Shown: piece by piece, positions 38,120-50,326 of the stretch
Position numbering within the stretch: position 1 is the stretch's first letter
Layout: every line of letters starts with the position of its first letter
NCBI GenBank assembly: GCA_009741485.1
Contig: CM019214.1
Coordinates: 58,246,506-58,310,505, forward strand
Length of the DNA: 64,000 nt
Direction of reading: 5' to 3'
Origin: Malurus cyaneus samueli
Lineage: Eukaryota; Chordata; Aves; Passeriformes; Maluridae
Position numbers and translations under genes: made by a program
Notes under the pieces: model-generated
Told to the model about the DNA's origin: nothing
Databases searched by the model: none
The model's input: the letters and a program-made list of their open reading frames with translations, nothing else

Positions 38120-41100
38120 CTGAATATAACAAAGAAAAAATGAAACAAATATGGAAATAAGAAAAAAAAGGTGCTGCTCTTTTTTTGTCCAGTGTGGATG
38201 TGTTTGTCTAATTTTTGCATAGAAAGCTCCGTCTAGAATGACACCTGTATCCTTGAAAACACAATGTGAAAGGGAAATCGATTAAATAAACTCCTAATTA
38301 ACCAATAAGTTCTGTGATTCTTAAATGTAGTGAAAGGAAGAACAGCGATCTGCCATGTGAAAAAGTGATTTTACTATTTCTCATGAGTTATATTTTTTCA
38401 TACTTTTACTCAAAATCCAGGAAAAAAAGGAGTGAACCAGCTTTTTAAAGAAAACATACTTCTGGCATTCATTAACAGAAATTCCACAGTGATAATAAAT
38501 AGAGGTAAGGGATACAACAGTAAATATAATTACTTATATATCTAAAATAATCTAATAGCTCTTACTTAAATCTCACTTTTCTGGGAAGTTGAACAGATAT
38601 AAAGCAACTACATAACAACAGACTTGGACTGCAGCATCCCAGTGAAAGCATGAGCAAGCTTTTTTTAAGCCTTATGCAAGTCAATGCAGCCTACAGTTTG
38701 AATTGTAGAACAGTCAGACACAGTGGTATTCTAAGTATTTATAAATACTACAAATCAACTTGAGTTACACATGAAAAAAAGCCAATCTGATTTCATCTGG
38801 AAATGATTGCTATATTCACATTAGAAATCTGAATGAGTTTAAAAAACAAGGAAACTAATTAAAACGATGAGAATTTCTATCACAACAAGCTTAAAATGAA
38901 TTTATATGCAAAACCAAAGTACAAAATGTACTACTGTGTCAGTCACGCCTAGCAGGAGTGATAACACTTCTCCCTTTTATCCCTGCAGTTTTCTTCCTAG
39001 CTCCTGAATTTCATTCTAAGTACTATATTTAACCACTTGTTTCATTAATTAAACACCCAGGCACTAATATCTACAGACCAGACCACGTACTCGTTTCTAT
39101 TCCCAACTACAACACTATAAAGTATAGTTTCTCAAACAGTTGTTTTTTATATGTCTATGACTGATCCATAGTTTAAGATTAGCCATCCTAAGTTAAAATT
39201 ACCAGTCTCAATCAAAAAAGACAGGTTATTTTCTTAACTACACAGAATTCCCAACAGGAATATTGGGAAGAATTATTATCCCTTTCTGATTAGTTTTCCC
39301 TCAGCTTTTTCCCTCCTGAATTAAGACTCCTAACTGTAAGTTCTCTATAGATCAGGTGCCTGAGCAATAGCTCACTAAGAAACAGCCCTTCTCTCTCTTT
39401 TACTATCCATACAGCACATTCAGACCCTTTTCTAACAAAACACAAATTCACACTATATATACATTAATCTCATAGCAGTGTTAGTTACCACAATTTACAA
39501 TACACTTCTAAAGCTGCTCCTTTTCATTTGGAATATACTTTCACACACAGACAACACACTTTACGTTAATGCATTGAAATGCAGAATCTGCATTATCTGC
39601 AGAAGCAGATAATGAATTGTATAATCAAATACTTTGAAGCATTAACTCAAAGCATCTCAAATTACACATAATTTGGCATGGCAAGGGCAGATTTTAAGAC
39701 ATAGATATATTTATAATGGAATAATGTATGTTTTCAAGTGCTACAAGTTTTAACATGCCATAAGTGCACACACAGACACAGAGGCGGATGAGAAAAGTCC
39801 ATTATTTGACCGTGGCAAAATGCCTTAGTTAAATAAAATTACTGTGATAGGTGAGTGCCATGCTGGAATTTTTAGGCTTGCAAAGTTTCAGAACACAGAA
39901 TCTTAAATAACAGTCTAAGAATAGAGAGTCATTTTTTATTTTCTCCTGTTATTTCAGGAAAAGGGAAAAAATATGGTGAAAGGGAAAACTGGAAGGTTTT
40001 AGGAATATAAAGAATGATGAAGATTGTTTCATATCTTAGTAGGATTTACCTAGTCATCAGTATCAGATTAAATGCGTTCAAGTGCTTTAGGAAAAGGACA
40101 CAGCCAGCTAATAAATCACATTTGCCCAAATGCAATTCAAAGAAATAAAATTAAGGAATAATACCGCTGTATAAGGGAATATTCTGTACTATTTACCTCA
40201 CTTAATTTACCCATTTCCTCTTTTACGTTGGACTTTCACAAACCAATAATGGACAGAAAACCATGAAAAATATAGCAATAAACTACAAAAAGTAGAAATG
40301 GCATACATAATTAAGTATAAACGCATGCAATTAAAATTTCAAGCCAAAATGTATTCCCTCAAAACTCCAAATACAAAGTATTAAGCTGCAAATACATAAT
40401 TTGTTGCAGTATAGTCTGGCCTTACCCTTCAAGTTAGCAAAAAGGGGCGTAAAATTAAGAAAATAAAAAAATATTAACAATAAAAATATTTTATAAGAAA
40501 GAAATAAAATTTAACTTAAAGATTAATGGACAGCATTGCAAAGGCAAACACTGAAAGCTTTTTTTGCTCCCTTCCCCACCAAAGCATCAGATAACATTTG
40601 AACAACTTGAAGTTCTTCTACTTATCTTTACTCATTTCTAGTAACAGGATTATACAGAAAATAGCTGTAAAGCCTGTTTGTTCACAGTTCCCTGTGTGGG
40701 TGCAGTAATAGCCATTCTGTGAAAAGACCACAGCCACAGAGGGAAAGGCTGGCTGTCTACCATCCCCTGAAAAGTGCAGGGCAGTTGAATTTGAAGATGG
40801 AGATGGGGCAATTTACTTCTTGCTTGAAGAAGTAATCATGATCAGCTTCAGCAAAGTTTCTTAATGCAGAACAGAAGCGGATGAAGTAGATGAACTTTTT
40901 TCAGAGGACACTGAGGGCAGGATACAAATGGGTTGTGAAGTTTTTAAGGTCATCCAGCTCACCCACCAGTTTTGATTTTTCACTACATACATAATTATTT
41001 TATTCTTTTTATATTCTTCTACAATGGGAAGATAAATAGGGAGCCTTTGGTGTCTTTTGGTACACTTCCTTCAAAGCTCTGTCTGAACTGCAGTCCCATC

Positions 41101-44100
41101 ATTATATTCTAGCTGAAAAACATGAGAGTTCCTAAGGGCTTTTGACACACCAGCTTCAGAGGCAAGAAGTACCTTGGGAAATCTCAGAGGTGATTTGGTC
41201 TCGCGCTATATCAAGTCAAAGAACAGTCTGATGAGATACTATGTAAATGTTAATGAAATGCTCTCTGAAATGTTAATGGTCCAATCCAGGTGACCTGAAG
41301 TAGAGTTTCTGAATTAGTACACTTAAGAAAAATCAGTAGCTATGTATTAGCCTCATAGCAAGTTGCCCAAGTAGTGAAATCATTTTATGCATTTGTAGCA
41401 AAGCTCAAATATATTTTACAGCATATATAAAAGTAAATTTTACCTTTTAATGGTTTCACACCTATTTAGTACAAATAGTACTTTCGGAAAAGATGATTAT
41501 TATTATTATGTGGCTCATGTCAAACTGCTTTAAAAAGAGAGGGCTCAGAGCATGTAAGGAAAGATAAGAAATTTCCAGAATTTTTACCCTTAAGGTTAGA
41601 GGCTAGAGTATTGATGTTGCATTCTAGTGAATTGCTGCAGATTTTGTTAAGAGGACATAGGAGTCTAAAGCAGCACACAGAAAATAAAAATTGCAGATTA
41701 CTGGTGGAGAGAAATACAAGTTTAATAACCAAAATTATTTTTTCAGATACTTTTTTTTAGGGAAAAGCAAGAGGTAAAGGTTAGAAACCAACAGTGTAAT
41801 GAGCATACCATGAGTGCAGAGCAGCCACTTTTAACTCTCAGACTCAGTGAGAGTCCTCAGTGCAGTGCCAGTTCCATAATGAGCAAGCAGTCCACTCAAC
41901 TGGGGAACTTAGTGTATTAAACAATTCACAGGGTACAGAAACACACTGCTTGTGGAAACAAGCATGGAGATCAGCATTAATGATGAAGTGAGGCAGATAA
42001 ATAGTGAGACAAAGATGCAGAGGCACCACTAGTTGAGATACATCATTAAGCACAATCACCTTTGACACAAGCAGTTTTGATATTTTAGTACTCCACCTAT
42101 ATCAAAACCCATGAACTTCAGCATGTTAAAATGATTTTTTAAAGGTTGCAGCTAATTAACCCAGATCATCTTCTGCAAGTTTCAGACCTGTTTCTTGTGG
42201 AACAGACCTTTCAGGGTGTTTTACAGCTTAAATTGACTGAATTTACAGTGTTACTCTCTAATATAAATATGGCATAAAAGTAGAGCAATCAAATGCATAA
42301 TTTTCTGTGAGATAGTTGTGTAGAGCTTTTAGTAGTTCTACATTTAACGCAGTTGCTCAGTAATCTGCAGGACAGTGCATTACACCTGTGTTCTGATGCC
42401 TTGCAGTGAATGTGTCTAAGTCAAATTTAAGATGCTAAATTGACTGTATGACGCACAAATAATTTAGATCCATATTCTTCCGAAATTTTCTCCTCAGGAT
42501 TTTTGACTATCTGTTCCTAAAGTAACATTTAGGAGCTAAAACAGTGATCTCAATACAGCTTTTTCCAGAAACTCAAGGTCTTCAAGATTATTTCCATAAT
42601 ACTGTCTTTACCTACTTCTTTAATCCTAGTTATTTCAATTTTCTTAGTCTCTTCAGGTTCCTTGCAGAATTCAATTCTGCTTTTGTGTTGTCTTTAAATC
42701 TTAACTTTAAGTGTTTTATCAAAAAATCCATGTAATTGAAAGAGCTTTCCATGTCTTATCCACCTGATACTCTCTTTAAACTGGAAGTTTCTCAGAAGCA
42801 GTGTGAAATACGATCTTTCTTTACATCCAGCAGCTGTCTTGTCTTTCTTCATCCTATCTATATTACTCTGAAATTAATACTCATCAGCATAAACAAAATA
42901 AATGTTTTGCTTTTCTTTCACATGAAGATGCTAATAAAATTGAAAAAAATAAGAAAGCTAAATATATTTGAAAGATCTTGCAATATTTTACATTTTGAGT
43001 TATAAAATCTTACAATGGTTTTTTCCCTACAATATAAACACAAGTCATGAACATCTTTTTTTTTGTGAGAGAGTTTTATCTAAAAAAAGATAGGCCTTTT
43101 AAGCAAACAGGAATTAACTAGGAAAAGTATTAGTGTGGAGAAAGTCACAGTTAAAATACAGGATCTAAATCTTAAGAGATTCAAGTTCCTTAATTATATT
43201 AATGATGATTCTAATATACTTTCACTTGTTGATTAATAGATCAAATTTTAAAATATTTGACCAACTACCCATCCAACTAGAAGATTATTTTCAAAACTGC
43301 ACTTGTTAATAATCTGCCTTTGCTCTTGTGTTTATCCTGCTGACATTTCTTCTCCAACATTTACCCTCCCAAACATATACAAAATATTGTATATATTATA
43401 ATTGCATGTAATTACATTGGCTGATTAATTAATACAGAACAGTGTGTATTTTACACATATACACACGCATATCTATGTACACACACACTTTCTTCTTGCT
43501 TTCCTTCTATTACACTAAACAAGCCAGGTTATTTCAATCACTTTCAATGCCAGGTACTTTCAATCACAGAATAATCTATTTGTCTATATTAACACAGCAG
43601 CCCTGCTCTACATTAACTCTAGCTGAATTGATTATTTTTGAACACCGGTGGAGTATTTTTTGCAAAAATACTTTCTTTGATCTAGACAGAGAAGTACTGA
43701 CTTTTTGTACAGATGCACAGCAGTGGAATTAAAAATAAGCCCAATCTTTACCCTTACTTAACAGTCCAAGTCCTTCCTAGCTCATGAAGCCTCTATTCAT
43801 ATAAAGTATATGATGCTTTTTCATCTCTCAAGTTCTCACATACATAAAATAAGTATCGTTACATAGTTTTGTTTGGGAATAAAGTTTGTGTCTAGCTGGT
43901 ATAATTAATGCTTAAAATAAGGAAGAGGCAGAATGTATCCATGACTTCATATTTGTTATATTTCTTAAGATAATTTCTTCTGCTGTGTGTTTTCTAATTC
44001 TAGAATCCTTACCCTTGTAGGAAACAGCAAAGAAAACAATCTGTGTTTGTTAATTAACACAGCTGGATCCAAACTTGAAAACTTTTCAGGAATCAAAAAT

Positions 44101-46385
44101 TCACAGAGTAATAAGTAGGGTTTTCTGGATATTACATTACAGATTAATTTGGGGTTACCTCAGAATTAAGTCCCCAAAGCTTTATTCAATAATCCTATTA
44201 GATCTTCAGTGGCCATCATTATTTTATTTCTTTAAAACACAAAACCCAGCCTATTACAGAGGATCAAAGTTTCATAGTGATACTGTACAATCACACTAGG
44301 CATAACTGGGACAGATACGACATCAGGGGAAAAGTTTCATCAAAAGACCAAACTGAATGAAATCATGTAAGCTGTTCTTCAAGGCAAAGAAAAGAGAAAA
44401 AAGAAGTCTCTTTACCCATGCAAATCTTTTAGGTCATAAAACATCTATTAAATTAATGCCACAATATAAAATAAGCCCATTTCCAGACTAACCTCAAAAC
44501 TGCATGCTATCAATAAATTGCCTCTCAGTCTGAAAATTCTGATTTATAAAATGTTTTGACAAACATACACCTTTAAATCATACAACTTGGCCTCTGAGGA
44601 GTCATGTCACTTCTTTTTCATGTCAATTCTCTGCACCACTGCATTGCCACGATCTGTGGTGGCCACCGGAGCTCAAGTCAGACGGAGCTATCAAATCAAT
44701 TATAGCAGCCTGCCACTGTCTTACACCGACAACAAATGATTGATAACAAAACCTGCCTACTTTCAGTTCTCATCTGACAGCAACAAAACAGTCCCTGCCT
44801 GCTTTTACTGGCATTTGTCATAAATCAATAGCAATTTCATCACTCAGAAAGGTGCTGTCAACTCTGCTCAGTCCATCTGGTTTCACTTTACTGTTATAAT
44901 TTTTAACGCATAAACTATTCAGCAAGGTTAACGTATAAAATGAGTTTCGTTTAGAATCTCCTATACACTGGCACCAGAGAAACACTTAGAAAATATAAAG
45001 CATCAATCATTTTTAAAGATGGGAGGAGGAACCAAGAGAATCATGCTATGTAATCTTAACAATATATTGACACCTAGCTTTGCTGGTAATTTTCTCTTTA
45101 TTAGGTAATACTATCATCTGATCTAGAAAGAAATTGCTCTTTTGACCTGTTATTCTGGCCTTACAGTAATTATACCGGAAAGTTGAACAGTGAATCATTT
45201 AAATGATATTCAGACTTTCCAAGCATGAGATGACAGATAAACTCCATATTCTTCCTACTATGCTCAGCTAGGATGTTATTACTATAAGAGAGGTTCTTCA
45301 ATGTTCTACAAAGATGAAAAAGAATAATTATAATATTTTTAAATGAATATAATATTTTAAAATTTCATCAGTAGTTACAAATGTAAGTTTGCATTATATT
45401 ACAGAATTCACTGATATACTAAGTGTTACAATGAATTGTGTGGCAACAGAGATACATATCTTATCACATGGATCTGCTTCACATCAAAGGTTCCAACGCT
45501 GATCTGAAAAGAACTGAATCACTAAATGAATTGCAATTTTCCTTTTCTTAAAGCAGTTGGTGAATGGTTCGGCTCTATGGTGTCTGTGAAACTCTAAACC
45601 ATGCTATGTATCAGGTTACCGTGTATATGCTAAAGAAATAAAGATCTGCCACACTCAGTTTTCCAGCAAACCACTGTTCAGATGTTTCTGGAGAGGAAAA
45701 CTGTTTTAATAGTTTATATCTGTATTTTGGGATGAAAGCCACGTTGTATTTCCACTTTAGATGACAATGATACTTCTATAGTTGAGTTTTATAACAATGT
45801 TACTTTTTCAATTGGTCATACTTGCATTTACTAAAATATATCCTTATTTAAATCACTTAGAAGATTTATTTCTGATCCATAATATTAATATTAGGAAGTT
45901 CAATTAGAGAAAATAGTTCCATTAGCACCTAAGTCTTATAGAACACAACGCTAAAATATGTACTTTTCTCAGGGAGAATATTAATTGATCAACATATAAT
46001 TCCACTTTTCCTTCTATAAAAAACCCTCACATTATCACAAGAATTCCCAGGATTCCCTACGCTAAAGTGCAAAGGACTAATGAAAAAACTCATTAAAAAA
46101 CTGAGACTGATTCCTGGCAGTTTTTAGGACATACCGTTTTAAGAAAAAAAAAAAAAAAAAGGGAAACCAACAACACCCACACCCAACCAAAGCCACACAA
46201 ATCAGCTGCTGAAACTCCCTTTCTGATGTTTCTCTCTGAGGGCTGCCCCTTTTTCTTTTTTTTTTTTGTTTGTTTTAATTGAATACCTTTTGGGGTCTTC
46301 CATTTGCATTTATGACTAGACTATGAGATTATAACCAGTTCCCACACAACTTGTCTTTCTGGGCTTTTCTTCCCTGGGTACTTAC
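38120..46385 (-). other. Intron (about 8.3 kb)
   Basis: AT-rich DNA with a perfect 10-bp hairpin at 39591-39614, an AC-rich stretch at 43448-43492, an A17 tract at 46144-46160 and a T-rich tract at 46250-46267. A patch at 44600-44720 has raised GC and several CpG and may be a conserved non-coding element. A short AAGGTCATCCAGCTCACCCACC near 40946 resembles a CR1 tail but is too short to call. I see no further exon. Confidence 0.42.
39591..39614. repeat. Perfect 10-bp hairpin
   Basis: CATTATCTGC and GCAGATAATG are exact reverse complements separated by the tetraloop AGAA. It is short and could be chance in a window this long. No termination role is implied in a eukaryotic intron. Confidence 0.5.
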
Positions 46386-46439
46386 GGCAAATGACAGCGA
46401 CCAACAGCCTTCTTGGATACTTTGTATTCAATGAGATGA
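46386..46439 (-). CDS. Small coding exon of the minus-strand gene
   Basis: Strong donor TTTGCC|GTAAGTACC and a good acceptor GTGGGTTCTTTGATACTTAG. The 54 bases take one base to finish a split codon and leave two (CC). The translation is HLIEYKVSKKAVGRCHL. Both split codons fit the neighbours: CC from the exon at 48334-48372 plus T gives Pro, and CC plus the first A of the exon at 37984-38119 gives Pro. Family not recognised. Confidence 0.48.
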
Positions 46440-48333
46440 CTAAGTATCAAAGAACCCACTCTAAAGGAAGAAATGACACTCAAATCTAGAAAGCCACAGG
46501 TGCATTAAACAAAAAGACTCCTCTCTTATATTATGGAAAATCAAAAACCTGCAGGTGCTACCCAATGAACACTTATGCCTACAATGTCATCTTACCACTG
46601 CCAACCAATTACTTCAGTCTTTAACAGGCAGCAAGTCCAAAAGAGTAGGAGGTTTTTGCTGGGATTTTTTTGGTTGTTGCTTTGGAGTTTGGGGTTTTTT
46701 GTTTGGTTTTTTAATGTATCTCTATGACAGATATACTGAATCCTAGGAATGCATTTAGAGAAATGTATGGGTTGATGAGGTGATGGATGATGCTAACAAA
46801 GCAATGTAAAACCCAAGAAGGAATTAATTCATTTTCTCATAAAATGTATAGACCAGGAAGGACATGTTCATTTGGGATGAAAACTTAACCTAAATGCTAT
46901 TTTATATCCTTCTGTTAGTGTAGGAAAACATGGAAGGGACGTGACAAACATACACTATGTTTTTTCTTTAACCCTTTTCTTAACCATAACTAATGGGAAA
47001 ATATGAAGAAAATATCGAAATGGATCAAATATCCAAGAAATGACTGGTTAGTACTTGCACACCAGACCTTAATACATATTGATGATCATTTGACAGAAAA
47101 ATACAAGAGGCATTTCCCTGAACGTGTAGGAGAATTTATCTTGCTTCTGCCTAAATTGATTCATCATCTTTTCAAAACAATTTCTCCCACGAAGGCCCCA
47201 GAAAAGGGCAGTGAGGGAGATGATCTGGAAAAATATGAAGTGAAATTAGAACAGCAACTTTTTTCAGAAGTCACTGTGTTAATTTTAATCCTGTTGCAAT
47301 AGGTTTGTGAACCTCCAAAAGAAAAGAAAAAGGAAAACAAAAGTATAAAGTAATAGTGCTGGTCCTATGATCTCAAGAACTATGTCAAACACAGTAGCTT
47401 TTATTCCCAAGGTATTCAGAGAAGGTGCCTTGGGATTCTGTTTCTCCAAAGGCAGATAAAAAAATGCCACTTATTATGGCATGTTTTCACAGGTTATTAC
47501 AAAAAGAAGGGTTGTATAAAAGATGTGAAAAGAAAGGCTGCAGGCATGTTCTCTTTTGATTCTACTGGCACATCATCCACACAGAAAACCCTGGACCTCA
47601 CACAAAAGGCCCATAGATCAATCTATATCTTCTTAGATTTTATACCCTGACCTAAGGGTTATCTAAATTGTAGTAACCGAGGCTGTATACCTTGCAACTT
47701 CACCTAAAAAGTAAGATGATGATTCAAAGCAGTGGCTGGATGTCTTGATTAACTCTGCCAAACCCATTTCTCACCGAGACTTAAGTTAGACTTAATCCTT
47801 TGGGACTGTTCCACTACTCATAGATATTCAGAGCATGCAGTGATTGGGAAACAGCAGCTAAGACTGGTGGGTCAGTGACTTGTTTATTTCTAGAAAATTC
47901 ACAAACATTCTCACACAAAGGAATGAAACTGAATCTGTGTTCTCATCTCCTGGCTAAATGATGAAGTAATCTGGGTGCTGAGCAAAGGCAGTAACATCCA
48001 TCTCCTTCTTTCTCAATTGCTTTCCTTTCTTTCTCTCAGAAAAGCAAATATTTCATGCCAAATGGAAGGAAATTTCAGTTTTCAATACAATGCAGAAAAA
48101 TGTACGTTTGGGGTAAAATTCTTTTTTTTTCTTTGTCTTACCAATAGGAAAAAAAAATAAAAAAGAGTAGGTTTGCACAGCTCTGCCCCAGACATTTCTC
48201 TCAGGCAATATGTTCTCAAACTCCCCATCAAATAACCCATTCCATTACTCCCCCCTTTCCCAAAATACATCTACAGTGTCAGAAGTGCTTCTTGATGGCA
48301 GTCAGCCTGCTGTTCAGTGACAGACTCACTTAC
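46440..48333 (-). other. Intron (about 1.9 kb) with a plus-strand open frame
   Basis: Contains a plus-strand frame of 99 codons at 47003-47302 with a charged, protein-like composition (PRNDWLVLAHQTLIHIDDH). It has no known motif and no splice or promoter context. T-rich and A-rich tracts are frequent (for example 48120-48165). No interspersed repeat recognised. Confidence 0.4.
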
Positions 48334-48372
48334 GGAAGAGTTACCACATTTATTTTCAGCCTAGGATTTCTC
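48334..48372 (-). CDS. Possible micro-exon of the minus-strand gene
   Basis: Very strong donor CTTCC|GTAAGTGAG. The acceptor is CCCTGAAAGATTCAG, six bases downstream of a second possible AG. The 39 bases translate as RNPRLKINVVTL including the split first codon, and two bases (CC) are left over. The incoming phase fits the exon at 48740-48899, and the outgoing phase fits the exon at 46386-46439. Short length means the reading frame is supported only by phase. Family not recognised. Confidence 0.38.
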
Positions 48373-48390
48373 CTGAATCTTTCAGGGTAT

Positions 48391-48480
48391 CACATTATAA
48401 CTTTAACAACAATACTTCCCTTTTCTCCCCACCTTACAAAAAAAACCAAAAAACCCAAACAAACAAACAAATACCACCCC
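48391..48480 (+). repeat. Low-complexity C/A-rich tract with (CAAA)n
   Basis: The plus strand reads ACAAAAAAAACCAAAAAACC then AAACAAACAAACAAATACC, a simple-repeat region ending in C-rich sequence. It lies inside the intron between two small exons and produces an artefactual plus-strand frame with Lys/Pro repeats. Confidence 0.6.
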
Positions 48481-48739
48481 CTCCATGCCCCCAAAATTCC
48501 CAAACCTAAGCCCAACAAAACCCTCATTCAACAGGCAGTTTCAAACATTTTCCTGGAGTTGAAGGAAATAATCGAGTGATAGGATTGGGTATTATAAATA
48601 GGTATATGTGCGCAGACAGGAAAGAAAAGCAGAAAAACAAACATTCTGCCTTTTAAGCTAGCTGATATGGTATAATGGTAATACAAATCTTAGTCATCTA
48701 AAAATACTGGAAGCAGTTTTAACTGTGAGCAATTTTGAC

Positions 48740-48899
48740 CTTTCAGAAACAAACACAAATGATGTCCTTCTTTGATGAAATTTTAAGGGTTGAATGTAAT
48801 TGGCTATTTTAAGGATTCTTTCTGGTGTAAAGACACATGGCTTTAAAACCTCATTTAGAGGTAAGTACAAGTCGTATTTGAAACTACAGATAATGCCCA
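48740..48899 (-). CDS. Probable coding exon of the minus-strand gene
   Basis: The acceptor has an excellent pyrimidine tract (CATATCATTTTTCCTGTACAAG). The 160 bases take one base from the previous exon (A plus TG gives Met), run 52 open codons and leave AG. The protein starts GIICSFKYDLYLPLNEV and ends KFHQRRTSFVFVSE, with the mixed hydrophobic and charged pattern of a folded domain. The donor GAAAG|GTCAAA is weak at positions +3 to +6, so the 3' border is uncertain. The phase matches the exons at 50250-50326 and 48334-48372. Family not recognised. Confidence 0.45.
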
Positions 48900-49068
48900 C
48901 TTGTACAGGAAAAATGATATGATTGTTCTACTACTGTCAAAGTGCATTGTTGTGCAATGCCCTCTTATATAACACATAAGAGGAACAGTATCAGTTTTGC
49001 GTTGTTTTCCTGGGAGGCAATTAGAGCACTTGTGCTAGTAGTAGTCATCTCTATTCCATCATAAATAC

Positions 49069-49122
49069 AAAAAAAAAAAAAAACAAAAAAAAAAAAAAAA
49101 ACAAACAAACAAAAAAAAAAAA
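49069..49122 (+). repeat. A-rich tract with C interruptions
   Basis: About 54 bases of almost pure A with single C interruptions and a short (CAAA) run. Oriented as A on the plus strand, it could be the degraded tail of a retroposed sequence, but I see no target-site duplication or recognisable body next to it. It is equally well a simple repeat. Confidence 0.75.
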
Positions 49123-49369
49123 TTCATCATGGCAAGTTTTGCTGGAGTAGAACCAGTGATTGTTTTCTGTATCTACCTTCTAAGCCCTACCTCACTTCAC
49201 CGACCACCAGCAAGAAACACCCACTATTGTAAAGTTTCGCTGAATGTGCAACAGCTTTGTAAACCCAGCAGCAGCTTCTCTGGGAAGTCCCTTAGTTGGG
49301 AACAAAGGTGTTTTGCCAGAACAAGGTTTGGGCAGTGTCTAACACTCATCTGGCATCTGCAGTCCCGGG

Positions 49370-49500
49370 GAGGGCCGGGCAGTGGGAGCGGTACTGGTCC
49401 CTCGGTCGCTGCTGCCGTCGCCATGGCAACCTGGGTTGCCCAGACGATGTGGCGGCTGATGCTCCCAACACAGCAGCCGTGGCTTGGGCTCACACACCCG
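49370..49500. promoter_or_regulatory. Small CpG-rich island with RFX-type X-box
   Basis: In an otherwise CpG-poor, AT-rich intron, this 130-base stretch has around ten CpG and high GC. At 49417-49430 it contains GTCGCCATGGCAAC, a perfect two-half-site match to the RFX X-box consensus (RYYNYY-N-RRNRAC type, palindromic). Next to it GGCAAC-CTGG-GTTGCC (49425-49440) forms a second inverted half-site pair. RFX factors bind such sites in promoters of ciliary and MHC class II genes (established knowledge). Whether the site is active here, and on which strand, is inference. A good Kozak ATG (GCCATGG) overlaps it on both strands because the site is palindromic. Confidence 0.5.
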
Positions 49501-50249
49501 TTCAGCACCACTGCACATCCTCCCCCTTCATTTTCCACTTTATTTCATAAGAACTTGGCTTTCTTCATCTTTCTGTTCCCCCCTCCTTCCAGTCCATGGT
49601 ACATACAGGTCAATTTTAATAAGTAGCAATGGCTGAAATACCTTTTTTTTGCTCCTTCCCTTACATAGCCATAAGAATATCTGGAGTACAGCCAGACAAG
49701 CAAACACAAGAAGTCAGTCCAAATATGCTAATTTTTTTCACAGGTGGCTTACATTTCTTTCACAACAACTGATGGGGAGAAGAAAAGATTTATCCCTAAA
49801 TAACGGAGCTGCTATAGCAATGGAGTAAAAGCAGCTATAGGGGTGGGCAGTAGTCTGCATGGCGAGCCAAGATAAGAGGAAACAGTAATTTAATTATCCC
49901 AAAGCACACAGAGTTGTTAATTTGAGCTGAATCTGAATTAACTGAAAATACTGTACCAGAAAATAAAACATGTAAATAAAGCGTTTCAGAAGCACTCTTC
50001 AAAACTTTTATCCCAAACAAAACAGAGAACTTCAAGCTGCTTTTTCCTGTTGGGTCACATATTTAAGTCAGGAAGCTGCCGTGAATTGTTAAACTTTTGA
50101 AAACATCACAGGCTTTCTACTTTTCTTTTATTAATGCTTATGAGTTTATCAAATGAAAACTCCACTCCGAATAAAGGCTATAAACAGTCCTTCAGCTGAT
50201 TCATGGTAATGCAGCCAGGCCACTGAACTGGCTAGTAACCAATACTCAC

Positions 50250-50326
50250 TCCAAGAAATCATACACTTCAAGCCTCCCAGAGTCAGTTTGTCTATGATGT
50301 CAGCTGCCACATTTTTTGATAGTTTC
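50250..50326 (-). CDS. Coding exon of the minus-strand gene
   Basis: Good acceptor (GCTACATCTTTCCCTACGTACAG) and strong donor (CTTGGA|GTGAGT). The 77 bases complete an Arg codon begun in the exon at 55571-55740, give 25 codons and leave one base. The translation includes KLSKNVAADIIDKLTLGGL followed by KCMISW, an amphipathic helix-like segment. An alternative acceptor 41 bases upstream keeps the same frame open (KEVSEVATSFPTYR) but would break phase with the upstream exon. Family not recognised. Confidence 0.55.

Noticed and set aside
40940..40970. AAGGTCATCCAGCTCACCC, resembling the tail of a minus-strand CR1
   Set aside because: Only about 25 bases match and neither flank continues the CR1 order.
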